Positions 14,203 through 21,911 of a stretch of 22,842 nucleotides of DNA are shown in pieces; the stretch's first letter is position 1; every line of letters begins with the position of its first letter. The DNA is from Fusobacterium_C sp036516095 (GTDB taxonomy: Bacteria > Fusobacteriota > Fusobacteriia > Fusobacteriales > Fusobacteriaceae). Where the stretch lies: NCBI RefSeq assembly GCF_036516095.1, contig NZ_DATBUM010000064.1, positions 1 through 22,842 of the forward strand, read 5' to 3'. The position numbers were made by a program, and so were the translations under genes. The notes beneath the pieces were generated by a model. It was given only the letters and a program-made list of their open reading frames with translations, was not told where the DNA came from and searched no databases.

Positions 14203-14233
14203 AAAGGAGGCTGCTCATGACAACCTCCTTTTT
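14203..14233 (+). terminator. Terminator of the 118-aa gene
   Basis: AAAGGAGG (14203-14210) pairs with CCTCCTTT (14224-14231) around a 13-nt loop, followed by T residues. It starts 4 nt after the stop codon. The T-run overlaps the stop codon of the convergent Crp-family gene (14232-14234). Confidence 0.7.
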
Positions 14234-14834
14234 ACTTCTCCTTCAACCTTTCCAACTTCAATATTTTATACTGATTCCTTCCTGTTCTTTCCAAAATTCC
14301 TTCTTCCACATATTGTCCCAAAACTCTGGATAGAGATGGTCTAGTTACGCCGAAAAACTCCGCCAATTCTTTTAAAGAGCGATCAAAGTAGCAAACTCCT
14401 TTTATTTCTTGTTCTAACAAATATCGGTTTAATTTGCTTCCAATACTTTTGTACTGAAATTGTGACCACAATCGATTCGATAAAAATTGTGCCTTAGAGC
14501 TGATATCATTGACAAATTTCTCTAACATCTCCGGTTCTTCCTGAAAAACAACAATCAATTTTTCTTTAGGAATAAAATAAATATCACAATCTGTTTTCGC
14601 TCGTAAATCGACAGGATAATAGGGATTTTCCCCAAAGATGAAAGCACTCGCTAAAAAAGTTTCTCCTTTCATTTCCTCAATTTGATTGACATCCCCATTT
14701 TCTTTCAACATTTCTGCTACGGCAATTCCCTTACTTAAAATATGAAGCCCTTTTACTTCTTCTCCCCGAAAAAAAATAGCTTCTCCTTTTTCAAATAAAA
14801 ATAATTTTGCATAGTTTTCCCAATTTTTTTTCAT
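14232..14834 (-). CDS. Crp/Fnr-family transcriptional regulator
   Basis: Two-domain DNA-binding regulator of 200 aa. The N-terminal cupin-like effector domain (FEKGEAIFFRGEEVKGLHILSKGIA) is followed by a long dimer helix and a winged helix (SLKELAEFFGVTRPSLSRVL, about residues 153-172), where TRPSLSR is the recognition helix. There is no N-terminal cysteine cluster, so an Fe-S oxygen sensor like FNR is unlikely; the ligand is unknown. Two adjacent ATGs exist. The second (14834) is preferred because AGAGG sits 6 nt upstream. It is divergent from a small zinc-ribbon gene across a palindrome it may bind. Confidence 0.88.
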   Translation of the reverse strand: MKKNWENYAKLFLFEKGEAIFFRGEEVKGLHILSKGIAVAEMLKENGDVNQIEEMKGETFLASAFIFGENPYYPVDLRAKTDCDIYFIPKEKLIVVFQEEPEMLEKFVNDISSKAQFLSNRLWSQFQYKSIGSKLNRYLLEQEIKGVCYFDRSLKELAEFFGVTRPSLSRVLGQYVEEGILERTGRNQYKILKLERLKEK

Positions 14835-14864
14835 CATTCCCCTCTTTCTATTTCTCCTTTTTTC

Positions 14865-14873
14865 TGCTATGAT
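14865..14873 (+). promoter_or_regulatory. Promoter of the zinc-ribbon gene, extended -10
   Basis: TGC-TATGAT on the plus strand, an extended -10, about 33 nt before the AAGGAAG ribosome binding site and ATG. On the minus strand TATATT at 14877-14882 is a plausible -10 for the Crp-family gene, so the two promoters overlap. Confidence 0.45.
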
Positions 14874-14890
14874 AAGAATATAAATTCTTA
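14873..14890. promoter_or_regulatory. Candidate Crp-family operator
   Basis: TAAGAAT-ATAA-ATTCTTA is a perfect 7-4-7 inverted repeat. The spacing of inner half-sites is that of Crp/Fnr-type operators (compare TTGAT-N4-ATCAA). It lies in the 78-nt divergent gap and covers the likely -10 of the regulator gene. Confidence 0.5.
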
Positions 14891-14912
14891 AGATACAGAA
14901 AGGAAGTCATTT

Positions 14913-15155
14913 ATGGAAAAATTAGTAATATCCTGTCCTCATTGTCATAAAAAAATTAAAATTCTAAAAAAAGCAGCCAAATATAAATGTCCTCATTGCT
15001 CCAACATCTGTGTTATTTCTTCCATAGCACTTTTTCTACTCATCATACAAAACTATATGCAATCCGTAATGCAAAAACCCAAAATAAAATATCAAAACAT
15101 CAAAAATACCTATAAATACTTAAAAATGATCCATAAAAATCGGAAAAAACACTAG
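14913..15155 (+). CDS. Small zinc-ribbon protein with one hydrophobic segment
   Basis: 80-aa protein with a zinc-ribbon-like N-terminus: CPHC (C8, C11) and CPHC (C26, C29) separated by a lysine-rich linker. A hydrophobic stretch follows at about residues 32-46 (ICVISSIALFLLIIQ) and then a strongly basic tail. It may be a membrane-anchored metal-binding or nucleic-acid-binding protein; the function is unknown. AAAGGAAG precedes the ATG, and the gene has an extended -10 promoter. Its TAG stop shares the palindrome CTAG with the TAG of the convergent dCMP deaminase. Confidence 0.7.
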   Translation: MEKLVISCPHCHKKIKILKKAAKYKCPHCSNICVISSIALFLLIIQNYMQSVMQKPKIKYQNIKNTYKYLKMIHKNRKKH

Positions 15156-15634
15156 GCTTGAAACGAAAGATACAATTCTTGACAAGAATTTTCCAACCTT
15201 CTATAGATTACTCCGGCAGCATCCAACATTCTTTTTGAGGCGAGATTGGACTCCGTTTCGGCATATTTATCACTTAAATAAACGATCTCTCGAATTCCAC
15301 TTTGAATAATCGCTTTAGAACACTCATGACAAGGAAATAAAGCCACATAAATACTACAGTTTTTTAAAGATTGTGTACTGTTTAGTATGGCGTTCAATTC
15401 CGCATGACAAACATAGGGATACTTTGTTTCCAAGAATTCCCCTTCTCTTTCCCATGGAAATTCATCATCCTCACAACCCTTTGGCAAGCCATTGTAACCT
15501 AGCCCGATAATTTTTTTATCCAGACTTACAATACAGGCTCCTACTTGTGTATTTGGATCTTTGCTTCTCATAGCAGAAAGTAAGGCAACTCCCATAAAAT
15601 ATTCATCCCAAGTAATATAATCTTTTCTTTTCAT
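15152..15634 (-). CDS. comEB: dCMP deaminase (ComEB-like)
   Basis: Zinc enzyme that deaminates dCMP to dUMP for thymidylate synthesis. The 160-aa product has the deaminase motifs: HAE at 77-79 (proton-shuttling E79, zinc ligand H77) and PCHEC at 101-105 (C102, C105), plus AMRSKDPNTQVGACIV and GLGYNGLPKGC for substrate binding. ATG start with AAGGAG 5 nt upstream, immediately after the rpsA terminator T-run. No independent promoter is obvious, so expression may depend on read-through. The symbol is by similarity to Bacillus ComEB, without implying competence. Confidence 0.9.
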   Translation of the reverse strand: MKRKDYITWDEYFMGVALLSAMRSKDPNTQVGACIVSLDKKIIGLGYNGLPKGCEDDEFPWEREGEFLETKYPYVCHAELNAILNSTQSLKNCSIYVALFPCHECSKAIIQSGIREIVYLSDKYAETESNLASKRMLDAAGVIYRRLENSCQELYLSFQA

Positions 15635-15645
15635 ACTTTCTCCTT

Positions 15646-15672
15646 AAAAAAAGGCGACTCTTTCGAATCGCC
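15646..15672 (-). terminator. Terminator of the ptsH-ispH-rpsA unit
   Basis: On the minus strand GGCGATTC-GAAA-GAGTCGCC forms an 8-bp stem (one G-T pair) with a GAAA tetraloop, followed directly by seven T (15646-15652). It lies 14 nt after the rpsA stop. The T-run is followed at once by the ribosome binding site of comEB. Confidence 0.9.
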
Positions 15673-15686
15673 TCAGTTAATTTTAT

Positions 15687-17324
15687 CTATTCTCCAGCTG
15701 TTCCATATTTCGCCAGTAAATCTTGATCCTCTCTTTTTTGTTCTTCCAATTCGATTTTTTTAATAGACAACTTAATTTTTTGAGTTTCTTGATTGATTTC
15801 TACAATTTGTGCTTTTACAATTTGCCCAATTTCGAATTTATCTTTTAAATCTTTTACAAAGTCTTTCGAAGCAAATTGAGTTGGAATAAATCCATCAATT
15901 CCTTTTGTTAATTCTACAAATAACCCGAAATCCATGATATTTTTGATTTTCTTTTCTACCGTAGTTCCCACTTTATATTCTTCCATAGCTTTGTCCCATG
16001 GGCTTTTCTTTAAAGCTTTTATACTTCCTTTAATTTTTTTATCTTCTATATTCAATTCTAGAACTTTAAAAGAAATGCTATCTCCTATTTGATAATTCAC
16101 AGGTTCCTCTCCCGGCCATCCAAAATCAGAAGAATGTACAAAAACATCCACTCCACTTTCAATTTCCGCAAACAATCCAAATGGTTTCATATCCAAAATA
16201 GTTGCTGTTAATTCTTTTCCTTCTCCAAATTTCTCTTCCGCAACATCCCAAGGATTTTCTACTAATTGTTTAAATCCCAATTTTAATTTTCTTGCTTCCG
16301 GATTAAATTCCAAAATTTTTACCTTTACAGTTTCTCCTACCTTCGCATATTCTTCCATATTAATTCTTTTCTTGTTCCACGCAAAATCAGAAATATGTAC
16401 CAATCCTTCCACACCTTCTGTCAATTCTACAAAAGCCCCATAGGCAAGTACTCTCGTTACTTTTCCTTCTACTTCATCTCCTTCGTGGAAAGCATCTTTT
16501 GAAAGATCCCAAGGATTTTCTGTCAATTGTTTAATAGATAATTTAATATTTTTCTTTTCTTCATCTAAAGAAAGAATTTTTGCTTCTACTGTTTGCCCTA
16601 CACTATACAATTCTTTCAAATCATCCAATCTCTTCCAAGACACTTCTGAAATATGAATAAACCCTCTCAAGTGGTCAATCATAACAGACAATCCGAAATC
16701 CATAATTCCTGATACTGTACAAGTAACCACATCTCCTACTGCCAACTTTGCAAATTCTTCTCCTTCTTTCATCAAAGTGATGTCTTTTTTAGAGAATGTG
16801 ATTTTTTTGCTTCTCTTATCTCGGTTATCTTGTTTAATATCTTTTACAATAACATCAATATTTTTTCCTACCATAGCTTCTCCATCCTTTTCATTAATTT
16901 CTGATAGAGAATTTGGTAAAAATCCTTGATAAAGAGCTGCCTCTACAATGTATCCTCCCTTAATTTTCTTGACTATTTTTCCGGAAAGAACTGTTTTATT
17001 TTCATAGGAATCTTCGATATGTTTCCAATTATCCTCCAAATCAATTCTTTTTCTGGACGCAATCAAAACTTCTTGGTCATCATCCGCTTCCAAAAGTCCA
17101 ACTAAAACAACTTCTACTTGATCTCCCACTTTATAATCTACCAATTCTTCTGCTCGTACTCGTACTACAGTTCTTTGTCCCGGTACATCTAAATACACAA
17201 AATTTCTTTCTATGGAATTGATGGTACCTACTACTCTTTGGTTTTTCCCTCCTGTCTTCTCTGCTGGCAAGTAGTCCTCCAACATTTCTAAAAATTCATT
17301 ACTATTTTCGTTCCCGTTAAGCAT
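15687..17324 (-). CDS. rpsA: 30S ribosomal protein S1
   Basis: mRNA-binding protein that helps start translation. The 545-aa product has an acidic N-terminal segment (NEFLEMLEDYLP) and six S1/OB repeats at roughly residues 25-95, 105-180, 190-263, 278-352, 365-438 and 452-525. Repeats carry FGL/GAFVE and GFIHIS/GLVHISDF signatures and are joined by NPWD or SPWD linkers. ATG start with a GGGGGA site inside the end of ispH, whose stop it overlaps by 8 nt in another frame. Six repeats resemble the full-length proteobacterial-type S1 more than the short Bacillus form. Confidence 0.95.
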   Translation of the reverse strand: MLNGNENSNEFLEMLEDYLPAEKTGGKNQRVVGTINSIERNFVYLDVPGQRTVVRVRAEELVDYKVGDQVEVVLVGLLEADDDQEVLIASRKRIDLEDNWKHIEDSYENKTVLSGKIVKKIKGGYIVEAALYQGFLPNSLSEINEKDGEAMVGKNIDVIVKDIKQDNRDKRSKKITFSKKDITLMKEGEEFAKLAVGDVVTCTVSGIMDFGLSVMIDHLRGFIHISEVSWKRLDDLKELYSVGQTVEAKILSLDEEKKNIKLSIKQLTENPWDLSKDAFHEGDEVEGKVTRVLAYGAFVELTEGVEGLVHISDFAWNKKRINMEEYAKVGETVKVKILEFNPEARKLKLGFKQLVENPWDVAEEKFGEGKELTATILDMKPFGLFAEIESGVDVFVHSSDFGWPGEEPVNYQIGDSISFKVLELNIEDKKIKGSIKALKKSPWDKAMEEYKVGTTVEKKIKNIMDFGLFVELTKGIDGFIPTQFASKDFVKDLKDKFEIGQIVKAQIVEINQETQKIKLSIKKIELEEQKREDQDLLAKYGTAGE

Positions 17325-18192
17325 CTAAGATCCCCCTTATTTTATTTTCTATGTTTCTTATTATTTCTTCCGGTGTAGAAGCCCCTGCAGTCAACCCAAT
17401 TTTACTCTTCCCCTGCAAACAAGCTTCTTCTAAATCCTCTTCACTCTCTAAAAGATAGGTATTCGGATTTATAGATTTTGAGATCTCATATAGTTTTTTC
17501 GTATTGGAGCTTTTTCTTCCTCCCAATACAAAGACAATCTCAACCTCTTTTGCTAAAATTTCTGTCGCCCTCTGTCTTTCCTGAGTAGCTCCACAAATTT
17601 TATTAAAAATATAGACATTTGGATAAAATTCCTCCAAATATTTTTTCATCTCCAGAAATTTTTTTTGATGTAATGTCGTTTGCGTAGATAAAAAATATTT
17701 TCTATCCTTTTGAATTTTTGCTCTTTTTAGCTCCTCCAACTCAGCAAATACTTGAATGTTCTCAGCATAAGAAGTAATTCCCTTTACTTCCGGATGTTCT
17801 TTATCTCCCAGAAATAGAATATCATATCCTTGCTCCATTGCCCATAAAATTTTCCATTTAATTTGAGAAACGAAGATACAAGTCGCATCATAAAGTTCCA
17901 CTTCTTTTTCTTCTAATTTTTGCTGTATCTCTTTGGTAATTCCATGAGCCCGAATAACTACAATATCTCCTTTTTTCAAAGATGATATTTCTGATTCTTC
18001 TATAGTAACAAAGCCTTTTTTTTGAAAATCTTGAACTACAAAATCATTATGTACCAGCATTCCTAAAATATATTTTTTTTTATTCACATTGTTAGGATTC
18101 TGCAAAATATTCTCACAAAGTCGTACCGCTTTCATAACTCCAAAACAAAAGCCCATTTTATTGGCACGAATGATAATAGCTTTATGGCTCAT
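17317..18192 (-). CDS. ispH: 4-hydroxy-3-methylbut-2-enyl diphosphate reductase
   Basis: Last step of the MEP pathway: reduces HMBPP to IPP and DMAPP with an iron-sulfur cluster. The 291-aa product has cluster cysteines C16 (GFCFGV), C105 (DATC) and C200 (KICGATQERQ), substrate histidines H48, H83 and H133 (EHPEV), the STQTT motif (169-173), GGRKSSNTKKLYEI and GLTAGASTPEEII. ATG start inside the end of ptsH (11-nt overlap). It overlaps rpsA by 8 nt. In some Clostridia, and as I recall in some fusobacteria, IspH and S1 are fused; here they are separate frames. Confidence 0.96.
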   Translation of the reverse strand: MSHKAIIIRANKMGFCFGVMKAVRLCENILQNPNNVNKKKYILGMLVHNDFVVQDFQKKGFVTIEESEISSLKKGDIVVIRAHGITKEIQQKLEEKEVELYDATCIFVSQIKWKILWAMEQGYDILFLGDKEHPEVKGITSYAENIQVFAELEELKRAKIQKDRKYFLSTQTTLHQKKFLEMKKYLEEFYPNVYIFNKICGATQERQRATEILAKEVEIVFVLGGRKSSNTKKLYEISKSINPNTYLLESEEDLEEACLQGKSKIGLTAGASTPEEIIRNIENKIRGILDA

Positions 18193-18451
18193 TAAATTTC
18201 TTTACCTCAATCAAATCAATCAAATCCGCTATCATAGCATCTTCATCCGGTCCATCTGCAATAAGCTCCAACACTCTTCCCTGTTCTGCTGCCAATAACA
18301 TAAGCCCCATGATACTTTTTCCATTGATTTCTTCTTCATCACAACGAACTTTAATTTCCGAGTCATATTTTGCAACAGCTTGTACGAATAAAGAAGAAGG
18401 TCTAGCGTGCAACCCCGCTTTATTCCTAATCTCCACTTTCACTGTCTTCAT
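18182..18451 (-). CDS. ptsH: Phosphocarrier protein HPr
   Basis: Carries phosphate from enzyme I to the sugar-specific IIA proteins of the PTS. The 89-aa product has the active-site H15 (NKAGLHARPSS) and the regulatory S46 (GKSIMG) in the exact canonical positions, so control by an HPr kinase is possible. ATG start with AGGAGG about 6 nt upstream. It is first in an overlapping unit with ispH and rpsA and not next to ptsI, which is unusual. Confidence 0.95.
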   Translation of the reverse strand: MKTVKVEIRNKAGLHARPSSLFVQAVAKYDSEIKVRCDEEEINGKSIMGLMLLAAEQGRVLELIADGPDEDAMIADLIDLIEVKKFNEP

Positions 18452-18485
18452 ATTCCCTCCTATAAAATGAAAGGTTTTATTCTAT

Positions 18486-18514
18486 ATTATACATTATTTT
18501 TCTTTTTTTTACAA
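18486..18514 (-). promoter_or_regulatory. ptsH-ispH-rpsA promoter
   Basis: TTGTAA at 18509-18514 and TATAAT at 18486-18491 on the minus strand, spacer 17 nt. The start would be near 18479, about 28 nt before the ptsH ATG. Confidence 0.7.
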
Positions 18515-18529
18515 AACTTTTTCATATTG

Positions 18530-18571
18530 TCTCAAAAAAGTTTTGCATCTTCTCAAAAAATATGTTAGTAT
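18530..18571 (+). promoter_or_regulatory. glnA upstream region with tandem repeat
   Basis: TCTCAAAAAA occurs twice, at 18530-18539 and 18551-18560, 21 bp apart (two helical turns). A weak promoter candidate, TTGCAT (18543-18548) with TAGTAT (18566-18571) at 17-nt spacing, interleaves with it. The repeat spacing would suit a regulator binding one face of the DNA, but no known site is recognised. Confidence 0.35.
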
Positions 18572-18607
18572 TTTCCCAACAAATTTTATATTGTATGGAG
18601 GAAAATC

Positions 18608-20713
18608 ATGAAAACAATGTTGGAAGTTTTTGGAATTCACTGCTTTTCAGAAAAAGAATTAAAAAGTCGTGTTCCAAAAGATGTATTTAAAAGTTTTAAG
18701 AAAGTTCAATCCGGAAAAGAGGAATTATCAATCACCACTGCCAATGTCATTGCGAATGCCATTAAACTTTGGGCCATTGAAAATGGGGCAACACACTTCA
18801 CACATTGGTTTCAACCCTTGACGGAATTGACTGCAGAAAAACATGAAGCCTTTCTTTCTGTCCACTCTGACGGAACTTCCATTACCGAATTTACAGGAAA
18901 AGAATTGATTAAAGGAGAATCAGATACCTCATCTTTCCCCAACGGCGGACTACGTTCTACCTTTGAAGCTCGGGGATATACTGCTTGGGATATTGGTTCT
19001 CCTATGTTTTTAAAAGGAGAAGGACTTTCGAAAAGCCTATACATTCCTACGGCTTTCATCGGATATAGTGGAGAGGCTCTGGATAAAAAAGTCCCTCTCC
19101 TTCGTTCCATCACCAGCATTCGAAAAGAAGCCTTACGAATTCAAAAAATTCTTGGAGACTTGGATACACAACATGTAGATGTCACTCTTGGAGTGGAACA
19201 GGAGTATTTTTTAGTAGAGAAGAAATTTTTTGATTTACGGAAAGATTTAACTCTTTCCGGAAGAACTGTTTTTGGAAATCTTCCTCCCAAAGGGCAAGAG
19301 ATGAATGACCACTATTACGGAACTATTAAAGAAAGAGTAGAAGCTTTTATGACAGAATTGGATATGGAACTTTGGAAAGTAGGAGTTATGTCGAAGACAA
19401 AACATAACGAAGTTGCCCCAAACCAATTTGAAGTAGCTGTTATGTTTAATACTGCTAATGTTGCGGTAGATCAAAATCAAATTACAATGGATATGATTAA
19501 AAAAGTAGCCACGAGACATCATTTAGCGGCTCTTCTTCATGAAAAGCCCTTCCATGGAATTAATGGTTCCGGAAAACATTGCAATTGGTCCCTTTCTACC
19601 GATACCGGAAAAAATCTCTTAGATCCCAGCAGCTTGGAAGAAAATCGTTTTGATTTTCTATTGTATGTCATGGCAGTCATGGAAGGGGTATATCGATACT
19701 CCGGAATTTTAAGAGCCTGCACCGCCACTCCGGGAAATGATTATCGTTTAGGAGGACACGAAGCCCCTCCGGCTATTATTTCTATCTTTTTAGGAAATGA
19801 ACTACAACAAATTTTTGAAAATATCCAACATAATAATCTATCTATGACAACCCAAAAAGACTTATTGGATTTAGGCTCTTCTTTTCCGAAAATTCCACAA
19901 GATATTTCGGATAGAAATCGAACTTCTCCTTTTGCTTTTACCGGAAATAAATTTGAATTTCGTATGCCGGGATCCAGTGCTTCTCCGGCAACCCCGACTT
20001 TCATTTTAAATACCATTGTTGCAGAAATTTTGAGAGAATATGCAGATATGCTTGAACACTGGGAAGATTTAAATCCTAATCTTAAGGTTATTAAATTGAT
20101 TCAACAACAATATCCTAAATACAAAAATATTTTATTCAATGGAAATGGCTACGATAAAAATTGGGAAATAGAAGCAAAAAATTTAGGGCTTTCCAATTTT
20201 AAGAATACAGTGGAAGCTCTTCCCAACTACATTTCAGAAAAAACCATCTCATTGTTTGAACGAAATCAAGTTTTGACGAGAGCCGAATTGCAATCCCGTT
20301 TTCATGTCTATTGCGAACGTTATAATAAACAAAATAATATTGAAATTTCCTCTGCTATTGAAATTGCAAGAAATGAAATTTATCCGAGTGTTTTAGCTTA
20401 CATCACTAAAATTGCTCAAAATATTGAAAGTTTAAAATCCTTGGTGGAAGAAAAAGAATATCAGGAAGAGAAAAAATTACTGAAAACTCTATTACACAAT
20501 AAAAATGAAATGCTACAATATATTCATGATTTAGTAGATGGTATGAAAACTGCCACAAGCATTGTAGATCAGTATCAACGAGCTCAATATTACTCCGGAA
20601 CTCTCGTTCCAAAACTTGCTGAACTCCGAAAAGTCGTTGATATTTTAGAAAAACAAAGCAATCGACATACTTGGCCCATTCCAAGTTATTATGATTTGTT
20701 ATTTACTTTGTAG
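18608..20713 (+). CDS. glnA: Glutamine synthetase, type III (GlnN-like)
   Basis: ATP-dependent synthesis of glutamine from glutamate and ammonia in the cytoplasm. The 701-aa length and the N-terminal block FKSFKKVQSGKEELSITTAN with ATHFTHWFQPLT identify the type III family (GSIII), distinct from the ~450-aa types I and II. The catalytic core includes KPFHGINGSGKHCNWSLS (about 312-329) and ACTATPGNDYRLGGHEAPP (about 369-387), followed by a long helical C-terminal region. ATG start with TGGAGG about 6 nt upstream. The gene is alone on the plus strand, followed by a strong terminator, and convergent with the glutaminase gene. Confidence 0.95.
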   Translation: MKTMLEVFGIHCFSEKELKSRVPKDVFKSFKKVQSGKEELSITTANVIANAIKLWAIENGATHFTHWFQPLTELTAEKHEAFLSVHSDGTSITEFTGKELIKGESDTSSFPNGGLRSTFEARGYTAWDIGSPMFLKGEGLSKSLYIPTAFIGYSGEALDKKVPLLRSITSIRKEALRIQKILGDLDTQHVDVTLGVEQEYFLVEKKFFDLRKDLTLSGRTVFGNLPPKGQEMNDHYYGTIKERVEAFMTELDMELWKVGVMSKTKHNEVAPNQFEVAVMFNTANVAVDQNQITMDMIKKVATRHHLAALLHEKPFHGINGSGKHCNWSLSTDTGKNLLDPSSLEENRFDFLLYVMAVMEGVYRYSGILRACTATPGNDYRLGGHEAPPAIISIFLGNELQQIFENIQHNNLSMTTQKDLLDLGSSFPKIPQDISDRNRTSPFAFTGNKFEFRMPGSSASPATPTFILNTIVAEILREYADMLEHWEDLNPNLKVIKLIQQQYPKYKNILFNGNGYDKNWEIEAKNLGLSNFKNTVEALPNYISEKTISLFERNQVLTRAELQSRFHVYCERYNKQNNIEISSAIEIARNEIYPSVLAYITKIAQNIESLKSLVEEKEYQEEKKLLKTLLHNKNEMLQYIHDLVDGMKTATSIVDQYQRAQYYSGTLVPKLAELRKVVDILEKQSNRHTWPIPSYYDLLFTL

Positions 20714-20758
20714 GAAAAAACTCTTCTCAGAACTATTTATCATAAAGTCATATAAAGA

Positions 20759-20790
20759 GGGAGGGTTTTCATACCCTCCCCCCTTTTTTT
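20759..20790 (+). terminator. glnA terminator
   Basis: GGGAGGGT (20759-20766) pairs perfectly with ACCCTCCC (20773-20780) around a 6-nt loop, followed by CCC and seven T (20784-20790). The remaining 106 nt to the glsA stop hold no clear feature. Confidence 0.9.
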
Positions 20791-20896
20791 CGAATTCGAT
20801 TCATTGTTATTCCCAATCTTAATAAGCCTTTTAGAAGTATTCTTATCTCAAATTTTGCATCTTCTTGAGTTCTCTGCTACTTTTTCTTTTTCCGCT

Positions 20897-21811
20897 TTAA
20901 AAAATAGACAAATCCAATTCTTTTGCTAAATCTTCTAATACTCCCGCTCCTGCTATAGAATTTCCTTTTTTATCCAAAGAAGGTCCATAAACCCCAATTC
21001 CCATTTTTTTAGGAACAACAGATACAATCCCTCCTCCTACTCCACTTTTGGACGGCATACCAACTCGAACGGCAAATTCTCCCGATTCATCATACATTCC
21101 ACAAGTTACCATTAATGTTTTTATAATACGACTCAATCTGGTACTAATCACTCTTTCCCCATTGGATAACACTCCGTCATTTGCTAAAAATAAACCTAAT
21201 CTCGCAATCGTATGGACTGTCACTTCCATAGAGCATTGTTTAAAATAAATATCAAGAGCTTCTTCCACATTCCCCTCAATAATACCTTCTCCTTTTAGGA
21301 AATATCCCATAGCACGATTTCGATCTCCCGTTTCCGATTCCCCACAATAAATTTTATAATTGACATCCACACTTTCATCTTCTGTTATTTTTCTGGTGAA
21401 ATCCAAAAGTCTTTGAAAACGTTCTCTGACATTTTTTCCTTTAATCATAGATGCAACGGCAATCGCTCCTGCATTGATTAAAGGATTATAAGGTTTTTTT
21501 CGACTGGAAGTTTCCAATTTTCGAATAGAATTAAAAGGATCTCCGCTTGGTTCCATGCCTACTTTCGAAAAAACGTATTCTTCTCCATTATCTAAAATTG
21601 CCAGCATCAATGAAATAATTTTAGAAATACTTTGAATGGTAAACCTTGTTTCACATTCTCCATAACAAAATTGCTTTCCCTCCATATCTATAACACAAAT
21701 TCCTAAAGCATTTTTATCCGCCTTATCCAATTCCGGAATATAATTTGCAACAGTTCCCAATTTAGTGAGTCTTTTATTTTTTTCCACTATTTTTTCTAAT
21801 AGATCCTGCAT
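20897..21811 (-). CDS. glsA: Glutaminase
   Basis: Hydrolyses glutamine to glutamate and ammonia with a serine-dependent, beta-lactamase-like fold. The 304-aa product has the catalytic SxxK at S61-K64 (QSISK) and the conserved NPLINAGAI (N113), the GESETGDRNRAMGYFL block (E158, N165), the CGMYDESGEFA tyrosine region and the terminal KSGVGGGIVSVVP segment. ATG start with GGAGG close upstream. It has its own consensus promoter. Next to glnA, it supports glutamine-glutamate balance, acid resistance or ammonia release; which of these is not shown. Confidence 0.96.
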   Translation of the reverse strand: MQDLLEKIVEKNKRLTKLGTVANYIPELDKADKNALGICVIDMEGKQFCYGECETRFTIQSISKIISLMLAILDNGEEYVFSKVGMEPSGDPFNSIRKLETSSRKKPYNPLINAGAIAVASMIKGKNVRERFQRLLDFTRKITEDESVDVNYKIYCGESETGDRNRAMGYFLKGEGIIEGNVEEALDIYFKQCSMEVTVHTIARLGLFLANDGVLSNGERVISTRLSRIIKTLMVTCGMYDESGEFAVRVGMPSKSGVGGGIVSVVPKKMGIGVYGPSLDKKGNSIAGAGVLEDLAKELDLSIF

Positions 21812-21876
21812 TTCTCCTCCAACACTTTTTATAAAATACTTTATTTCTTTTTTAATATTTTCAATTACTTATTTTC

Positions 21877-21905
21877 AGTATAGCAAACCAAAAAAAATTT
21901 GTCAA
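21877..21905 (-). promoter_or_regulatory. glsA promoter
   Basis: TTGACA (21900-21905) and TATACT (21877-21882) on the minus strand, spacer exactly 17 nt, with a TGC extended element before the -10. The start is near 21870, giving a leader of about 58 nt. Confidence 0.85.
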
Positions 21906-21911
21906 GAATAT

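Noticed and set aside
18811..19119. 102-codon frame antisense to glnA
   Set aside because: It is a shadow of the conserved glnA reading frame, with no ribosome binding site or known motif.
20841..20880. Weak hairpin (CTCAA and TTGAG) downstream of glsA as a terminator
   Set aside because: Five-base stem with a long loop and no T-run on the minus strand.
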